A DNA stretch of 52,307 bases, from contig NZ_QGHC01000017.1 of NCBI RefSeq assembly GCF_003148905.1, positions 1-52,307 on the forward strand, in the 5' to 3' direction. Position numbers and translations under genes: made by a program. Below are positions 35,892-44,479 of this stretch, one piece after another. Source of the DNA: Fulvimonas soli. GTDB taxonomy: Bacteria; Pseudomonadota; Gammaproteobacteria; Xanthomonadales; Rhodanobacteraceae. Under the pieces are notes generated by a model, which saw nothing but the letters and a program-made list of their open reading frames with translations, ran no database searches and had not been told where the DNA came from. Each line of letters starts with the position of its first letter. Within the stretch, counting starts at the first letter, position 1.

Positions 35892-36881
35892 ATGTCTTTT
35901 TCGTTCCGCGGGGGTGGGGCGGCAGTCGGCGTGCGTGTGGCCGCCGGCGCCGGGCACGTGCTGCGCTGGCTGTTCTGGGTGCCGCTGCAGCTGGCGCTGC
36001 TGTGGGCCTTGTACGTGGCGGTGCGCTACCACCACGCCGAGCATCGCCTGTACGTGTGGCTGCGCGGCGAGCCGGACGCGCCGGCGTGGAGCGCGCGAGC
36101 CGGCCGCGGGCTGGACCTGGCCGCCTACCGCATGGACATTGCCGGCCGACGCATCGCCGGCGCGGAAAACCTTTCCGGCCTGGCCTGGGATGCGCAGCGC
36201 GACCAGCTCGTCGCGGTGCTTAACCGCCCGGCCACGCTGCTGCTGCTGGACCGCGAGGGCGCGGTGCAGGCGCGCCACCGGCTGCGCGGCTTCGCCGACA
36301 CCGAGGCGGTGGCTGCGCTTGGCGACGGCTGGTACGTGGTGAGCGAGGAGGGCCGCGCGCAGCTGGCGCTGTTCCGCCTGCCCGCCGAGGGCAACGAGGT
36401 CGCGCACGCGCAGGCGGTGGTGCTCAACCTGGACCTCGCCGACGGGCACGACGGCAATGCCGGCTTCGAGGGGCTGGGCTACGACGCCGCGGGCGACGTG
36501 CTGTACGTGGCAAAGGAGCACTCGCCCACCCGCCTGTACGAGGTGCGCGGCCTGGCCGCGTTGCGCGACCACGGCGCGCTGCGCGGGCTGTCGATCCGCG
36601 ACCGCAGCGAGCTGCTGGCGCCGATGCGGCCCAGCGACGACCTGTCCTCGGTGGAGTTCGACCCGCGCAGCGGCCACCTGCTGCTGCTCAGCGACGAGGG
36701 CCAGCGGGTGATGGAGGTGACCCGCGACGGCGTGGCGGTGAGCCAGCGCCTGCTCGACGGCAGCCGCACCGGCGAGCCGCCGCTGGCGCAGGCCGAGGGC
36801 GCGGCGATCGACGGCCACGGCACGCTGTACGTGGTCAGCGAGCCGGACCGCTTCTACCGCCTGCGCCCGGCCGGCGGCTGA
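35892..36881 (+). CDS. SdiA-regulated-like beta-propeller protein, membrane-anchored
   Basis: A 329-residue protein. One N-terminal membrane helix (LFWVPLQLALLWALYVAV, about 26-43) anchors a periplasmic domain with repeated short blades: ENLSGLAWDAQRDQLVAVLN, EGRAQLALFRLP, NAGFEGLGYDAAGDVLYVAK, SSVEFDPRSGHLLLLSDEG. This matches the SdiA-regulated (YjiK-like) family, whose function is not known. I chose the ATG at 35892, which places the helix near the N-terminus; an ATG 51 bp upstream adds only a basic leader. Confidence 0.75.
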   Translation: MSFSFRGGGAAVGVRVAAGAGHVLRWLFWVPLQLALLWALYVAVRYHHAEHRLYVWLRGEPDAPAWSARAGRGLDLAAYRMDIAGRRIAGAENLSGLAWDAQRDQLVAVLNRPATLLLLDREGAVQARHRLRGFADTEAVAALGDGWYVVSEEGRAQLALFRLPAEGNEVAHAQAVVLNLDLADGHDGNAGFEGLGYDAAGDVLYVAKEHSPTRLYEVRGLAALRDHGALRGLSIRDRSELLAPMRPSDDLSSVEFDPRSGHLLLLSDEGQRVMEVTRDGVAVSQRLLDGSRTGEPPLAQAEGAAIDGHGTLYVVSEPDRFYRLRPAGG

Positions 36882-36916
36882 ACGCCGCGGGTCCATGACC
36901 GGCCCCCGCTGCGCGC

Positions 36917-37930
36917 TCAGGCCGCGCGCGTGGCGCACGGCTCGAGGATGTCGGCGTGCGCGGTGCCGCCTTCCTGCACGGGTTCCAGCGGATGCAGGTC
37001 GAGCCGGCGGAACAGCGCGCGGTCGTGCTCCACGTCGGGGTTGCCGGTGGTCAGCAGCTTCTCGCCGTAGAAGATCGAGTTGGCCCCGGCGAAGAAGCAC
37101 AGCGCCTGCACCGCGTCGTCCATCTGCTGGCGGCCGGCGGACAGGCGCACCACCGAGGCCGGCATCAGGATGCGCGCCACCGCCACGGTGCGCACGAACT
37201 CGAACGGGTCCAGCGCCGGCGCGCCATCCAGCGGCGTGCCCTGCACCTGCACCAGCTGGTTGATCGGCACCGACTCGGGGTGCTCGGGCAGGTTGGCCAG
37301 CGCCTGCAGCAGGCCGGCGCGCTGCGCGCGCGTCTCGCCCATGCCGACGATGCCGCCGCAGCAGGTTTTCAGGCCGGCCGCGCGCACGTGCTCGAGCGTG
37401 TCCAGGCGGTCCTGGAACTGGCGGGTGTGGATGATCTCGCCGTAGAACTCCGGCGCGGTATCGAGGTTGTGGTTGTAGTAGTCCAGGCCCGCGTCCTTCA
37501 GCGTGGCGGCCTGCTCGCCGCTCAGCATGCCCAGCGTGGCGCAGGTCTCCAGGCCCAGCGCCTTCACCGCGGCGACGATCTGGGCCACCTTGGCCACGTC
37601 GCGGTCCTTCGGGCTGCGCCAGGCGGCACCCATGCAGAAGCGCGAGGCGCCGGCATCCTTGGCCGCCTGCGCGCGCGCCACCACGGCGTCCACGCTCATC
37701 AGCTTCTGCGCCTGCACCCCGGTGGCATAACGCGCGGCCTGCGGGCAGTAGGCGCAATCCTCCGGGCAGCCGCCGGTCTTGATCGAGAGCAGGGTGGACA
37801 CCTGCACCGCGTTGGGATCGTGGTGCGCGCGGTGCACCGTGTGCGCGCGGTGCAGCAGCTCGTTGAACGGCAGCGCGAACAGCGCGGCCACTTCCTCGCG
37901 CGTCCAGTCGTGGCGGATGGCGGCGGACAT
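36917..37930 (-). CDS. bioB: Biotin synthase
   Basis: A 337-residue radical SAM enzyme. The [4Fe-4S] cysteines are Cys55, Cys59 and Cys62 in [29 protein letters not shown] and [20 protein letters not shown] are BioB signatures. It inserts sulfur into dethiobiotin. A TTGACA -35-like element at 37981-37986 (minus strand) overlaps the predicted BirA operator, so the gene is probably repressed when biotin is plentiful. Confidence 0.97.
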   Translation of the reverse strand: MSAAIRHDWTREEVAALFALPFNELLHRAHTVHRAHHDPNAVQVSTLLSIKTGGCPEDCAYCPQAARYATGVQAQKLMSVDAVVARAQAAKDAGASRFCMGAAWRSPKDRDVAKVAQIVAAVKALGLETCATLGMLSGEQAATLKDAGLDYYNHNLDTAPEFYGEIIHTRQFQDRLDTLEHVRAAGLKTCCGGIVGMGETRAQRAGLLQALANLPEHPESVPINQLVQVQGTPLDGAPALDPFEFVRTVAVARILMPASVVRLSAGRQQMDDAVQALCFFAGANSIFYGEKLLTTGNPDVEHDRALFRRLDLHPLEPVQEGGTAHADILEPCATRAA

Positions 37931-37981
37931 GCGGACACTCCGTGCGGTGAGGCCGGCGAGTGTGGGCAGGCGGTCCGGGCC

Positions 37982-38013
37982 TGTCAACCAGGCACATGCG
38001 ATCGGAGTTGACA
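37982..38013. promoter_or_regulatory. Candidate BirA operator
   Basis: TGTCAACC, a 16-bp spacer, then AGTTGACA form an imperfect inverted repeat matching the TGTAAACC-N15/16-GGTTTACA biotin operator. It lies about 50 bp upstream of bioB, between bioB and a divergent gene. Confidence 0.6.
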
Positions 38014-38068
38014 AGACGGGCGCCGCCGGGCCCGCTACGATGGCGCTTTCCATCGAGGGACGGATGCC

Positions 38069-38275
38069 ATGAGCGCAGGACAGGGCAGCACCGGCAACGT
38101 GATCGCGGCGGTGTGCAGCTTCTTCATTCCCGGGCTGGGCCAGCTGGTGCAGGGGCGCCTGCTCAAGGCGGCCGTGATGTTCGTGCTGGCCGGCGTGCTG
38201 TGGCTCTTCTGGCTGGGCTGGCTGGTCCACCTGTGGTCGATCGTCGACGCGGCGCTGTTCAAGCCGGGCAGCTGA
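38069..38275 (+). CDS. Small TM2-like membrane protein
   Basis: A 68-residue protein with two hydrophobic segments: [19 protein letters not shown], then [30 protein letters not shown] is the turn typical of TM2-type or similar small membrane families. Function unknown. It is divergent from bioB across the BirA site and is followed 15 bp later by comF, so the two may be co-transcribed. Confidence 0.7.
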   Translation: MSAGQGSTGNVIAAVCSFFIPGLGQLVQGRLLKAAVMFVLAGVLWLFWLGWLVHLWSIVDAALFKPGS

Positions 38276-38290
38276 GCCACCGCGCCGCGC

Positions 38291-39010
38291 ATGGATGCGC
38301 TTCTCGCCACGCTGTTCGCGCGCACCGCGGCATGGCTGCTGCCGTGGCGCTGCCTGCTGTGCGGCGCGCCGGGCGCGGACGGGCTGGATCTGTGCGCGGC
38401 CTGCGCCGCCGAGCTGCCGCGCAACCGCAGCTGTTGCGCGCGCTGCGCCCTGCCGCTGCCGGCACCCGCCGCGCTGTGCGGTCGCTGCCAGCGCCGCGCG
38501 CCGCCGTGGGACGCGGCCTGGGTACCGTTCCGCTACGCCTGGCCGCTGGACCGGCTGGAAACGCGCTTCAAGTTCGGCCGCGACCTGGCCGCCGGCCGCA
38601 CGCTGGCGCGGCTGTGGCAACGCGAGGCACGGCCGGCGCCGTTGCCGCAGCTGATCGTGCCGGTGCCGCTGCATCCGCGCCGCCTGCGCACGCGCGGGCA
38701 CAACCAGGCGCTGGAGCTGGCGCGCCCGCTCGCCGCCGCGCTGGGGGTATCGCTGCACCGCGACGCGCTGCGGCGCGTGCGCGCCACCGAGGCGCAGACC
38801 GAACTCGCCGCCGTCGCGCGCCGTCGCAACGTGCGCGGCGCCTTCGCGCTGCGCGAGGGCGTGGCCTTGCCCGCCCACGTCGCGCTGCTCGACGACGTGC
38901 TGACCACCGGCGCCACCCTGGCCGAGTGCGCACGCGTGCTGCGCCGCGCGGGCGTGCGGCGCGTGGACGCGTGGGCACTGGCCCGCGCGCCGGTACCCGG
39001 AGCGCGCTGA
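38291..39010 (+). CDS. comF: ComF family phosphoribosyltransferase-like protein
   Basis: A 239-residue ComF protein. The N-terminal zinc-ribbon region has cysteines in CLLCGAP, LCAAC, CCARC and CGRC. The C-terminal phosphoribosyltransferase-type domain has [11 protein letters not shown] and the PRPP loop [14 protein letters not shown]. ComF supports DNA uptake during natural transformation. It lies divergent from bioB, a common arrangement in gammaproteobacteria. Confidence 0.93.
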   Translation: MDALLATLFARTAAWLLPWRCLLCGAPGADGLDLCAACAAELPRNRSCCARCALPLPAPAALCGRCQRRAPPWDAAWVPFRYAWPLDRLETRFKFGRDLAAGRTLARLWQREARPAPLPQLIVPVPLHPRRLRTRGHNQALELARPLAAALGVSLHRDALRRVRATEAQTELAAVARRRNVRGAFALREGVALPAHVALLDDVLTTGATLAECARVLRRAGVRRVDAWALARAPVPGAR

Positions 39011-39122
39011 TGCCCATGCTGCGGCATGCAAGCCTGCGGCAACGAGGCGTTTTGCCCCGTTTGGCGTCGGCCGGCGTCACGGCGCCACTGCGGCGCCGGC
39101 CGCCGCCGCGAAGGCCGGGCGG

Positions 39123-40139
39123 CTATTGCACCGCCAGCGCCAGCACGATGCCGGCCCACACGGTGAGGCCCCACCAGTTGTTGTGGCGGAACGCGGCCAG
39201 GCAGGCCTCGCGCGCGCGGCCGCGGATCAGCTTGAGCTGCCAGCCGAACAGCGCGGCGGCGGCCAGCAGCGCCAGCCAGTACGGCCAGCCCAGCTGCGCG
39301 CGCTGGCCGACGAACACCATCGCCAGCAGCAGCGTGCCCATCAGCACGGCGAGGATCGGCAGGTCGGCGTCGCCGAACAGGATCGCGGTGGACTTCGCGC
39401 CGGCCTTGAGGTCGTCGTCGCGGTCGACCATCGCGTACTCGGTGTCGTACACCACCGACCACAGGATGTTGGCGATGAACAGCAGCCAGCCCAGCGGCGG
39501 CACCGCACCCTGCACCGCGGCGAAGGCCATCGGGATCGACCAGCCGAACGCCGCGCCCAGCACCACCTGCGGCAGGTAGGTCCAGCGCTTGGTGAACGGG
39601 TACAGCGCCGCCAGCGCGGCGCCGGCAAAGGACAGCTCGATGGTGAGCCGGTTGGTGAACAGCACCAGCACGAAGGCGAACGCCAGCAGCACGGCGAATA
39701 CCACCAGCGCCTCGCGCGGCGTGACCCGCCCCGCGGCGATCGGCCGTCCGGCGGTGCGTGCCACCTGGGGGTCGAGCTCGCGGTCAGCGTAGTCGTTGAT
39801 CGCGCAGCCCGCGGCGCGCATGGCGAACACGCCCAGGGTAAACACCAGCAGCGCCCTCCACGGCGGGAAATCGCCCGCCGCCAGCCACAGCGCCCACCAC
39901 GTCGGCCACAAGAGCAGCAACGCGCCGATCGGGCGGTCCATGCGGGTGAGCACGAGGTAGTCGTGCGCCTTCTCGCGGTGGCGCACGGGCAGCCACCGCA
40001 GCAGCCAGTCCAGTACGCGCGCCGCGCGGGTGGAGCTGTCGGCCGGGCGCGCGACCGCGGCGACGGGCGCTTTCGCGCGTCGCGTCGGTGCCGGAGCAGC
40101 GGGCTTGCGCCGCTGGCGCTTGCGCGGTGGGGGGGCCAT
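39123..40139 (-). CDS. ubiA: 4-hydroxybenzoate polyprenyltransferase
   Basis: A 338-residue integral membrane prenyltransferase. The two Asp motifs are INDYADRELDPQVARTAGRP and YDTEYAMVDRDDDLKAG, which bind Mg and the prenyl diphosphate. Eight to nine helices follow the family layout. It attaches the polyprenyl tail to 4-hydroxybenzoate in ubiquinone synthesis. The first roughly 50 residues are a Lys/Arg/Pro/Ala-rich extension not usual in UbiA; a later start is possible but the next Met lies inside the conserved region (LTRMDRPIG). It ends the ordinary chromosome before the integron. Confidence 0.93.
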   Translation of the reverse strand: MAPPPRKRQRRKPAAPAPTRRAKAPVAAVARPADSSTRAARVLDWLLRWLPVRHREKAHDYLVLTRMDRPIGALLLLWPTWWALWLAAGDFPPWRALLVFTLGVFAMRAAGCAINDYADRELDPQVARTAGRPIAAGRVTPREALVVFAVLLAFAFVLVLFTNRLTIELSFAGAALAALYPFTKRWTYLPQVVLGAAFGWSIPMAFAAVQGAVPPLGWLLFIANILWSVVYDTEYAMVDRDDDLKAGAKSTAILFGDADLPILAVLMGTLLLAMVFVGQRAQLGWPYWLALLAAAALFGWQLKLIRGRAREACLAAFRHNNWWGLTVWAGIVLALAVQ

Positions 40140-40237
40140 TAGCGCAGTTTAGCGTGTGACGGCCGCGGCGAAGGCATGCAGCGACACGGGAAACACACCA
40201 TGCGGCGCGCGGCGGCGACAGGGCATCGCCGCGGCTT

Positions 40238-41239
40238 TCAGCGATCCAGCGGACTCGTCACGCCGTGACCGCCGCGATTCAGTACGTGGGTGTAGATCTG
40301 CGTGGTCCTCACGTCCTTGTGGCCCAGCAATTCCTGCACGGTGCGGATGTCGCTGCCCGATTCCAGCAGATGCGTGGCGAACGAATGCCGCAGCGTATGC
40401 GCGCTCACCGGCTTCACGATGCCGACCTCCCGGCAGGCCTTCTTCAAGGCGCGCGCCAGCATGCCGTCGTCGAAATGATGCCGGCGCTCCTGGCCGTCGC
40501 GCGGATCGTGCGAGCGGTGCGCGGCCGGGAACACGTATTGCCAGCCGAATTCGCGTGGCGCCAAGGGATACTTGCGCGCCAGCGCCTGCGGCAGCCATAC
40601 CGCACCGAAGCCCGCGCGTAGGTCGGCCTCGTGCAACTGGCGAGCTCGCTCCATCTCGCGCCGCAAGGGTTCGGCCAGCGCGCGCGGCAGCATGGTGTGC
40701 CGATCCTTGCCGCCCTTGCCGTCGCGCACGATGATTTCGCAGCGTGCAAAATCCACGTCCTTCACGCGCAGGCGCAGCGCTTCCATCAACCGCAAACCCG
40801 AGCCGTACAGCAGGCTGGCCAACAGCCAGGGACGACCGTCCATGCGCGCCAGCAGCTGCATCGCCTCGTCGCGGGAAAGCACGGTCGGCACCCGGGCTGG
40901 GCGCTTGGCACGGGTCACACCGTCCAGCCACGGCAGCTCGACGCCGAGTACATCACGGTACAGGAACAGCAGCGCGGAAAGCGCCTGGTTCTGCGTGCTT
41001 GCCGCCACTCGGCCCTGCACGGCCAGTTGCGAAAGGAAGCCCTCGACCTCGGATGCGCCCATGTCGCGTGGATGCCGTTTACCGTTGGCCAGGATGAAGC
41101 GGCGGATCCAGCCCACGTAAACCTGTTCGGTGCGTAGGCTGTAGTGCTTCAACCGAAGCACTCTGCGGACCTCGTCCAGCAGCCGCGGCGCCTTGCCCTG
41201 GGCGGAGCGCATATCCGCGTTTTCGGGGCGATAAAGCAT
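40238..41239 (-). CDS. intI: Integron integrase
   Basis: A 333-residue tyrosine recombinase of the IntI type. The N-terminal SAM-like domain contains [18 protein letters not shown]. Catalytic residues are Arg150 ([14 protein letters not shown]), His281 and Arg284 ([13 protein letters not shown]), His307 ([16 protein letters not shown]) and Tyr316. The integron-specific insert near 215-260 is present ([19 protein letters not shown], then [12 protein letters not shown]), which distinguishes IntI from XerC/D. All catalytic residues are intact. Start chosen at ATG 41239 ([10 protein letters not shown]), with GAGG upstream. It points away from the cassettes, as usual. Confidence 0.97.
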   Translation of the reverse strand: MLYRPENADMRSAQGKAPRLLDEVRRVLRLKHYSLRTEQVYVGWIRRFILANGKRHPRDMGASEVEGFLSQLAVQGRVAASTQNQALSALLFLYRDVLGVELPWLDGVTRAKRPARVPTVLSRDEAMQLLARMDGRPWLLASLLYGSGLRLMEALRLRVKDVDFARCEIIVRDGKGGKDRHTMLPRALAEPLRREMERARQLHEADLRAGFGAVWLPQALARKYPLAPREFGWQYVFPAAHRSHDPRDGQERRHHFDDGMLARALKKACREVGIVKPVSAHTLRHSFATHLLESGSDIRTVQELLGHKDVRTTQIYTHVLNRGGHGVTSPLDR

Positions 41240-41299
41240 AACGACCTCGTTCCGTGAGATATGCAAACCATCATGCGCGCAGCCTGGTGAGGAGCACAT

Positions 41300-41404
41300 C
41301 TGGCAAGGCCTTGTTCGTGTGTAGGATTTCCCCGCTTGACGCCGTACGAGCGTGGACGGAGCATGGACGCATATGCCCCGAGTTGGGGTCTACTAAGCGT
41401 TAGA
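41300..41404 (+). other. attI: attI recombination site region
   Basis: The segment between intI and the first cassette ends in AAGCGTTAGATG, and the crossover G|TT falls at 41399/41400. A TTGACG (41336) with a GAGCAT 17 bp later could be part of a cassette promoter on the plus strand, but the match is weak. Exact attI boundaries are inferred. Confidence 0.7.
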
Positions 41405-41431
41405 TGTCGCAATCAACCATCAGGAGAATAC

Positions 41432-41830
41432 ATGACCACCAGAGACCAGTACATGAAGGTTGCTCGGCAGATCGCCGATCATCTCAACGCATTTCATCTC
41501 GCATTTAAAACCTATCAAGTCTCTGACTTCGATGCGATGATCAAGTCTGTTGCGGGCGAAAGCGCTAGGGTGTCTGGCAAGGGCGACACGTCGGAGCAAT
41601 TAAGCGCAGCACTTCTAGAGCGTGGCTTCACCATCTTCCCGGCAATCCCTGACGCCGAGGATGGTTACGTCCGCGTCATCCGCACTAATTCTCTGGTTGG
41701 CAGCCTACTCAACGCATTTCGCTATGTAGGTTCTGGCGGGGATACGGAGTTGGCAAACATCTTAAACGCCATCAAACGCCGCAACCGTGCTGACGACTTG
41801 GTGGCTCCGGCAAGCGAAGGCGATATCTAA
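41432..41830 (+). CDS. Cassette 1: hypothetical protein
   Basis: A 132-residue soluble protein in the attI-proximal cassette, the position most likely to be expressed. AGGAGA precedes the ATG. The N-terminal half is helical (DQYMKVARQIADHLNAFHLA), followed by QLSAALLERGFTIFPAIPD and a short VRVIRTN strand. No signal peptide, no cysteine pairs and no known motif. I do not recognise the family. Its stop codon sits at the edge of attC1. Confidence 0.7.
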   Translation: MTTRDQYMKVARQIADHLNAFHLAFKTYQVSDFDAMIKSVAGESARVSGKGDTSEQLSAALLERGFTIFPAIPDAEDGYVRVIRTNSLVGSLLNAFRYVGSGGDTELANILNAIKRRNRADDLVAPASEGDI

Positions 41831-41893
41831 CTATTCGGTCAAGCGGACGCCAACCCGCTGCGCGGGTTGCGCCGCTTACCTCAAGCGTTAGGC
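41825..41893 (+). other. attC1 (long stem, type B)
   Basis: TCTAAC ... GCGTTAGGC with inner arms AAGCGGACGC/GCGCCGCTT and a CCCGCTGCGCGGG stem. Closes cassette 1. Confidence 0.9.
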
Positions 41894-41908
41894 ATCAAGG
41901 GGAAAGCC

Positions 41909-42193
41909 ATGAGAAAGGTAGTTGTTGCCAGTATCGTATTAGCGCTCTCTGCCTGCGCGACCGCCAAGAAGACATACACACCCGATGGGCGAGAGGGCTA
42001 CACCATCAATTGCTCAGGTCAAGCATTATCTTGGGGGCAGTGCTACCAGAAAGCAGGCGATATTTGCGGTGCAAAGGGCTACGACATTATTTCCCAATCT
42101 GGCGATCAAGGCGACACGGTTGCTGCAAACCAGTTTGGTTTGTACGGCGGCTCAGTCATCACTCGTGATCTCGTCATCGCTTGTAAGCGTTAG
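41909..42193 (+). CDS. Cassette 2: small lipoprotein, PDG family
   Basis: A 94-residue predicted lipoprotein with lipobox LALSAC (Cys16). The mature part reads TYTPDGREGYTINCSGQALS, then WGQCYQKAGDICGAKGYDIIS. The same pattern (PDG, I-x-C, W-x2-CY-x-KA-x2-IC-x3-GY-x2-IS) recurs in the second ORF of cassette 3. Three mature cysteines suggest a disulfide. Function unknown; probably outer-membrane or periplasmic. The stop codon is followed immediately by attC2. Confidence 0.75.
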   Translation: MRKVVVASIVLALSACATAKKTYTPDGREGYTINCSGQALSWGQCYQKAGDICGAKGYDIISQSGDQGDTVAANQFGLYGGSVITRDLVIACKR

Positions 42194-42194
42194 G

Positions 42195-42251
42195 GCCTAA
42201 CCACTCGTTCAAGGCGGACGGCTTCGCCGCCGCTTAACTCCAGCGTTAGCG
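42195..42251 (+). other. attC2 (type C)
   Basis: CCTAAC ... GCGTTAGCGC with AAGGCGGACGGCTTCGCCGCCGCTT arms in short form. Closes cassette 2. Confidence 0.9.
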
Positions 42252-42264
42252 CGCAGGAGAAGTC

Positions 42265-42618
42265 ATGACGCGATCGGAAAGAGCTTGTCAGATCTGGGCG
42301 GTGTTGGCTTGGGCTGCAAAGAACCGTCAATCGCTTACCTACAGCCAGATCTCTTCGTTAATTGGCGTTCCGCGAGCCGGGCTCGGCCAACTGTTAGAGC
42401 CAATCCAATCCTATTGCATAGTCCACGGGTTACCTCCGCTCACCGTGCTAGTCGTGCAGCAGGACTCCGGCCTTCCAGGTTCAGGATTTACAGGCGCCAG
42501 TGCGGGTGAGCTAGCCAAGGCACTAATGAGCGTCTTCTCTGAGGATTGGCTTGCTCCTGGCAATCCAAACCCAGAGGCACTAGAGGCGGCGGTTCTCAAG
42601 TTGCCGTCTAATGGCTAA
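42265..42618 (+). CDS. Cassette 3, first ORF: hypothetical protein
   Basis: A 117-residue soluble protein. The N-terminal half looks like a winged helix or similar: QIWAVLAWAAKNRQSLTYSQ, then SSLIGVPRAGLGQLLEPIQ. It is followed by LPPLTVLVVQQDSGLPGSGF and an acidic C-terminal helix. No catalytic motif. I have no family name for it. No attC separates it from the next ORF 45 bp downstream, so both move as one cassette. Confidence 0.7.
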   Translation: MTRSERACQIWAVLAWAAKNRQSLTYSQISSLIGVPRAGLGQLLEPIQSYCIVHGLPPLTVLVVQQDSGLPGSGFTGASAGELAKALMSVFSEDWLAPGNPNPEALEAAVLKLPSNG

Positions 42619-42663
42619 GCAGCGCGCTGGAAATTTTCTCAAGCGAACCCTAAGGGAGGATCG

Positions 42664-42927
42664 ATGAAGAGTTTAGCTATCATCGCTGCGACTCTAGTAA
42701 TAGTCGGATGCACAACAACGCAAGAGATCAGGCGCCCGGATGGTTCTGTAGAGCACTTGATCGCTTGTGGCGCAAGCCTTGGTTGGAATATCTGCTACGA
42801 CAAGGCGAACCAGATCTGCCCGATGGGCTACAACACAATCTCTGAGATCGCTGGGATCAATCGCAAAGAGCTACGCATCTCTTGCCCATCTGCAAACAAG
42901 GATGGGAAAAATGAGACTGCACGCTAA
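42664..42927 (+). CDS. Cassette 3, second ORF: small lipoprotein, PDG family
   Basis: An 87-residue predicted lipoprotein with lipobox LVIVGC (Cys16). The mature part has RRPDGSVEHLIACGASLG, WNICYDKANQICPMGYNTIS. It is clearly related to the lipoprotein of cassette 2, with conserved cysteines and aromatic residues, though most other positions differ. GGGAGG lies eight bases before the ATG. It ends at attC3. Confidence 0.75.
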   Translation: MKSLAIIAATLVIVGCTTTQEIRRPDGSVEHLIACGASLGWNICYDKANQICPMGYNTISEIAGINRKELRISCPSANKDGKNETAR

Positions 42928-42981
42928 CAATTCGTTCAAGCCGATGCCGCTTCGCGGCACGGCTTAACTCTGGCGTTAGCG
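42921..42981 (+). other. attC3 (type A variant)
   Basis: GCTAACAATTCGTTCAAGCC ... GGCTTAACTCTGGCGTTAGC, centre GATGCCGCTTCGCGGCACG. Confidence 0.9.
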
Positions 42982-42994
42982 GCAGGGGGTAGAC

Positions 42995-43306
42995 ATGCGC
43001 AGATTGCTCTTCATTCTTGCTGTTGCGGGTTTGCTGTCAGGCTGCGCTACCGGCCAAGTTGTCCGCAACAATGTTCATCAAGGCATGACGAAGCAGCAGG
43101 TAGTGGCGGTCATGGGTAATCCTGATGGTGTTCAAACGAGTGGCAACTACGAGGCGCTGGAGTACGCAAACCGTCTTATCAGCGGGTGGTCATGGGATCG
43201 CGCTGATTACTATGTCATCCTAAACAATGGCTTAGTTACGTCCTACGGCCCTGGCCAAGTGCGTCAAGAGCGGCCAGGTGTGCTGGTGCTCGTGCCTGTT
43301 CGCTAG
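42995..43306 (+). CDS. Cassette 4: BamE/SmpA-like lipoprotein
   Basis: A 103-residue predicted lipoprotein with lipobox LLSGC (Cys17). VHQGMTKQQVVAVMGNPD is the typical helix pair of the SmpA/OmlA (BamE) fold, followed by LEYANRL and a strand DYYVILNNGLVTSYG. Stand-alone proteins of this kind occur widely and need not belong to the BAM complex. Probably an outer-membrane lipoprotein facing the periplasm. Confidence 0.75.
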   Translation: MRRLLFILAVAGLLSGCATGQVVRNNVHQGMTKQQVVAVMGNPDGVQTSGNYEALEYANRLISGWSWDRADYYVILNNGLVTSYGPGQVRQERPGVLVLVPVR

Positions 43307-43314
43307 TCATTCCA

Positions 43315-43373
43315 TCGCTAACTGTTCATTCCAGCGGACGCGCTGCGCGCGCCGCTAAATTCAAGCGTTAGCG
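43315..43373 (+). other. attC4 (distinct type)
   Basis: CGCTAACTGTTCATTCCAGC ... GCCGCTAAATTCAAGCGTTAGC, with a GGACGCGCTGCGCGCGCC centre. Confidence 0.85.
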
Positions 43374-43399
43374 CCCACATCAAACCTCGGAGGTGGCCA

Positions 43400-43795
43400 A
43401 TGGATGAAGAGCCTTGCACTGTCGCCGACCTGCCTAGCATGGAATTCGATGACTCGATCCAGCCAAGAGCATTCTTTGATCGGGCGCTGCAAATCGCTGT
43501 AGACAACTGGACTGACCTGGACAAGCAACTTGTCGCATGGCTAGCTCGGGAAGGGCATCTCACCAAAGCAAAACTTCCCATCCATAATCATGCGCATCGC
43601 GGAAAGTACTTTATCAACGACAAGCCGCAGCACCGAGACGCTCACTTCGACGGCCTCTGGCACCAAGTTGGTGACTTCTACGTTGACACCAAGTACAACG
43701 CGCAAGCTCACGTAAATAATCTTCTCAGCACTCTTGAGCAACTTGGAGTGCATGACCCGCACTTTTATCTGGCGTTCCGCACAAGTGGGCGCTAA
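43400..43795 (+). CDS. Cassette 5: hypothetical protein
   Basis: A 131-residue soluble protein, rich in His and Asp: IHNHAHRGKYFINDKPQHRD, then HFDGLWHQVGDFYVDTKYNA. The clustered histidines and aspartates could bind metal. The N-terminus is acidic (MDEEPCTVADLPSMEFDD). CGGAGG stands before the ATG. I do not recognise the family. Confidence 0.7.
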   Translation: MDEEPCTVADLPSMEFDDSIQPRAFFDRALQIAVDNWTDLDKQLVAWLAREGHLTKAKLPIHNHAHRGKYFINDKPQHRDAHFDGLWHQVGDFYVDTKYNAQAHVNNLLSTLEQLGVHDPHFYLAFRTSGR

Positions 43796-43849
43796 CAAAT
43801 CGTTCAAGCCGATGCCGCTTCGCGGCACGGCTTAACTCAGGCGTTAGTT
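43789..43849 (+). other. attC5 (type A variant)
   Basis: GCTAACAAATCGTTCAAGCC ... GGCTTAACTCAGGCGTTAGTTG; nearly identical to attC3. Confidence 0.9.
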
Positions 43850-43865
43850 GCCACAGGGGGTAACA

Positions 43866-44399
43866 ATGAAACGTCGTGGGCTGCTGTGGTTGCTCGTGCC
43901 TGTCGTAGTCATCGCGGCTATTGCAGGCTGGAACTATTTCGGGGTGCAACAACCGCTATCCAAGGCACTGGCAGCCGACAGCCGAAATGAGGGGCTCTCG
44001 GTCTTTGCGCACTACCAATGGTACGTAAATGCCGATGTTCTAGTCTTCGACCTACGCGGCGTCTCGGGCACGAACAGCGAAGCCGATGTTTTCCGCAGCA
44101 TGCTGCAGTTTGCGCAGGCTGTGCAGTCACGCAATTTCAACAAGGTAATTCTGGCCTACAAAGGCACTCCACGCTTCATGCTTGAAGGCGCGTACTTCAA
44201 GCAGCTTGGGGTCGAGTTCGCGTATCAAAACCCGGTGTACACTCTTCGCACGTTGCCGGAGCATGTCTACAACTTGGACGGTACGCCGGCGTTCGGTACT
44301 TGGACTGGTGGTTTGCTTGGCGTCGTTGGTCACCAAATGCAAGACCTCAATGAATTTGGTAGGCAGTGGTTTATCAACGATGCTGCGGGTGGCAACTAA
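43866..44399 (+). CDS. Cassette 6: membrane-anchored hypothetical protein
   Basis: A 177-residue protein. A basic N-terminus and one helix (RGLLWLLVPVVVIAAIAGW) anchor it, with the rest outside. The outer part has alternating strands and helices (VLVFDLRGVSGTNSEADVF, FNKVILAYKGTPRFMLEGAY). The stop is at attC6. No family recognised. AGGGGG lies five bases before the ATG at 43866; an ATG 18 bp earlier is less well placed. Confidence 0.65.
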   Translation: MKRRGLLWLLVPVVVIAAIAGWNYFGVQQPLSKALAADSRNEGLSVFAHYQWYVNADVLVFDLRGVSGTNSEADVFRSMLQFAQAVQSRNFNKVILAYKGTPRFMLEGAYFKQLGVEFAYQNPVYTLRTLPEHVYNLDGTPAFGTWTGGLLGVVGHQMQDLNEFGRQWFINDAAGGN

Positions 44400-44463
44400 C
44401 TATTCGGTCAACCGGACGCTCACCCGCTACGCGGGTTCGCGCCGGTTACCTCAAGCGTTAGGC
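44393..44463 (+). other. attC6 (long stem, type B)
   Basis: ACTAAC ... GCGTTAGGC, arms AACCGGACGC/GCGCCGGTT and CCCGCTACGCGGG stem. Compared with attC1 the G:C pair in the arm is swapped, so pairing is kept. Confidence 0.9.
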
Positions 44464-44479
44464 CTCAGGGGGCGTATTC

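Noticed and set aside
41385..41400. TACTAA next to attI as a LexA half-site controlling intI
   Set aside because: The partner TTAG at the required spacing is missing, so it is not a full SOS box.
42619..42663. A degenerate attC between the two ORFs of cassette 3
   Set aside because: There is no GTTAG core and no paired arm; only a short AGCGCGCT-like palindrome is present.
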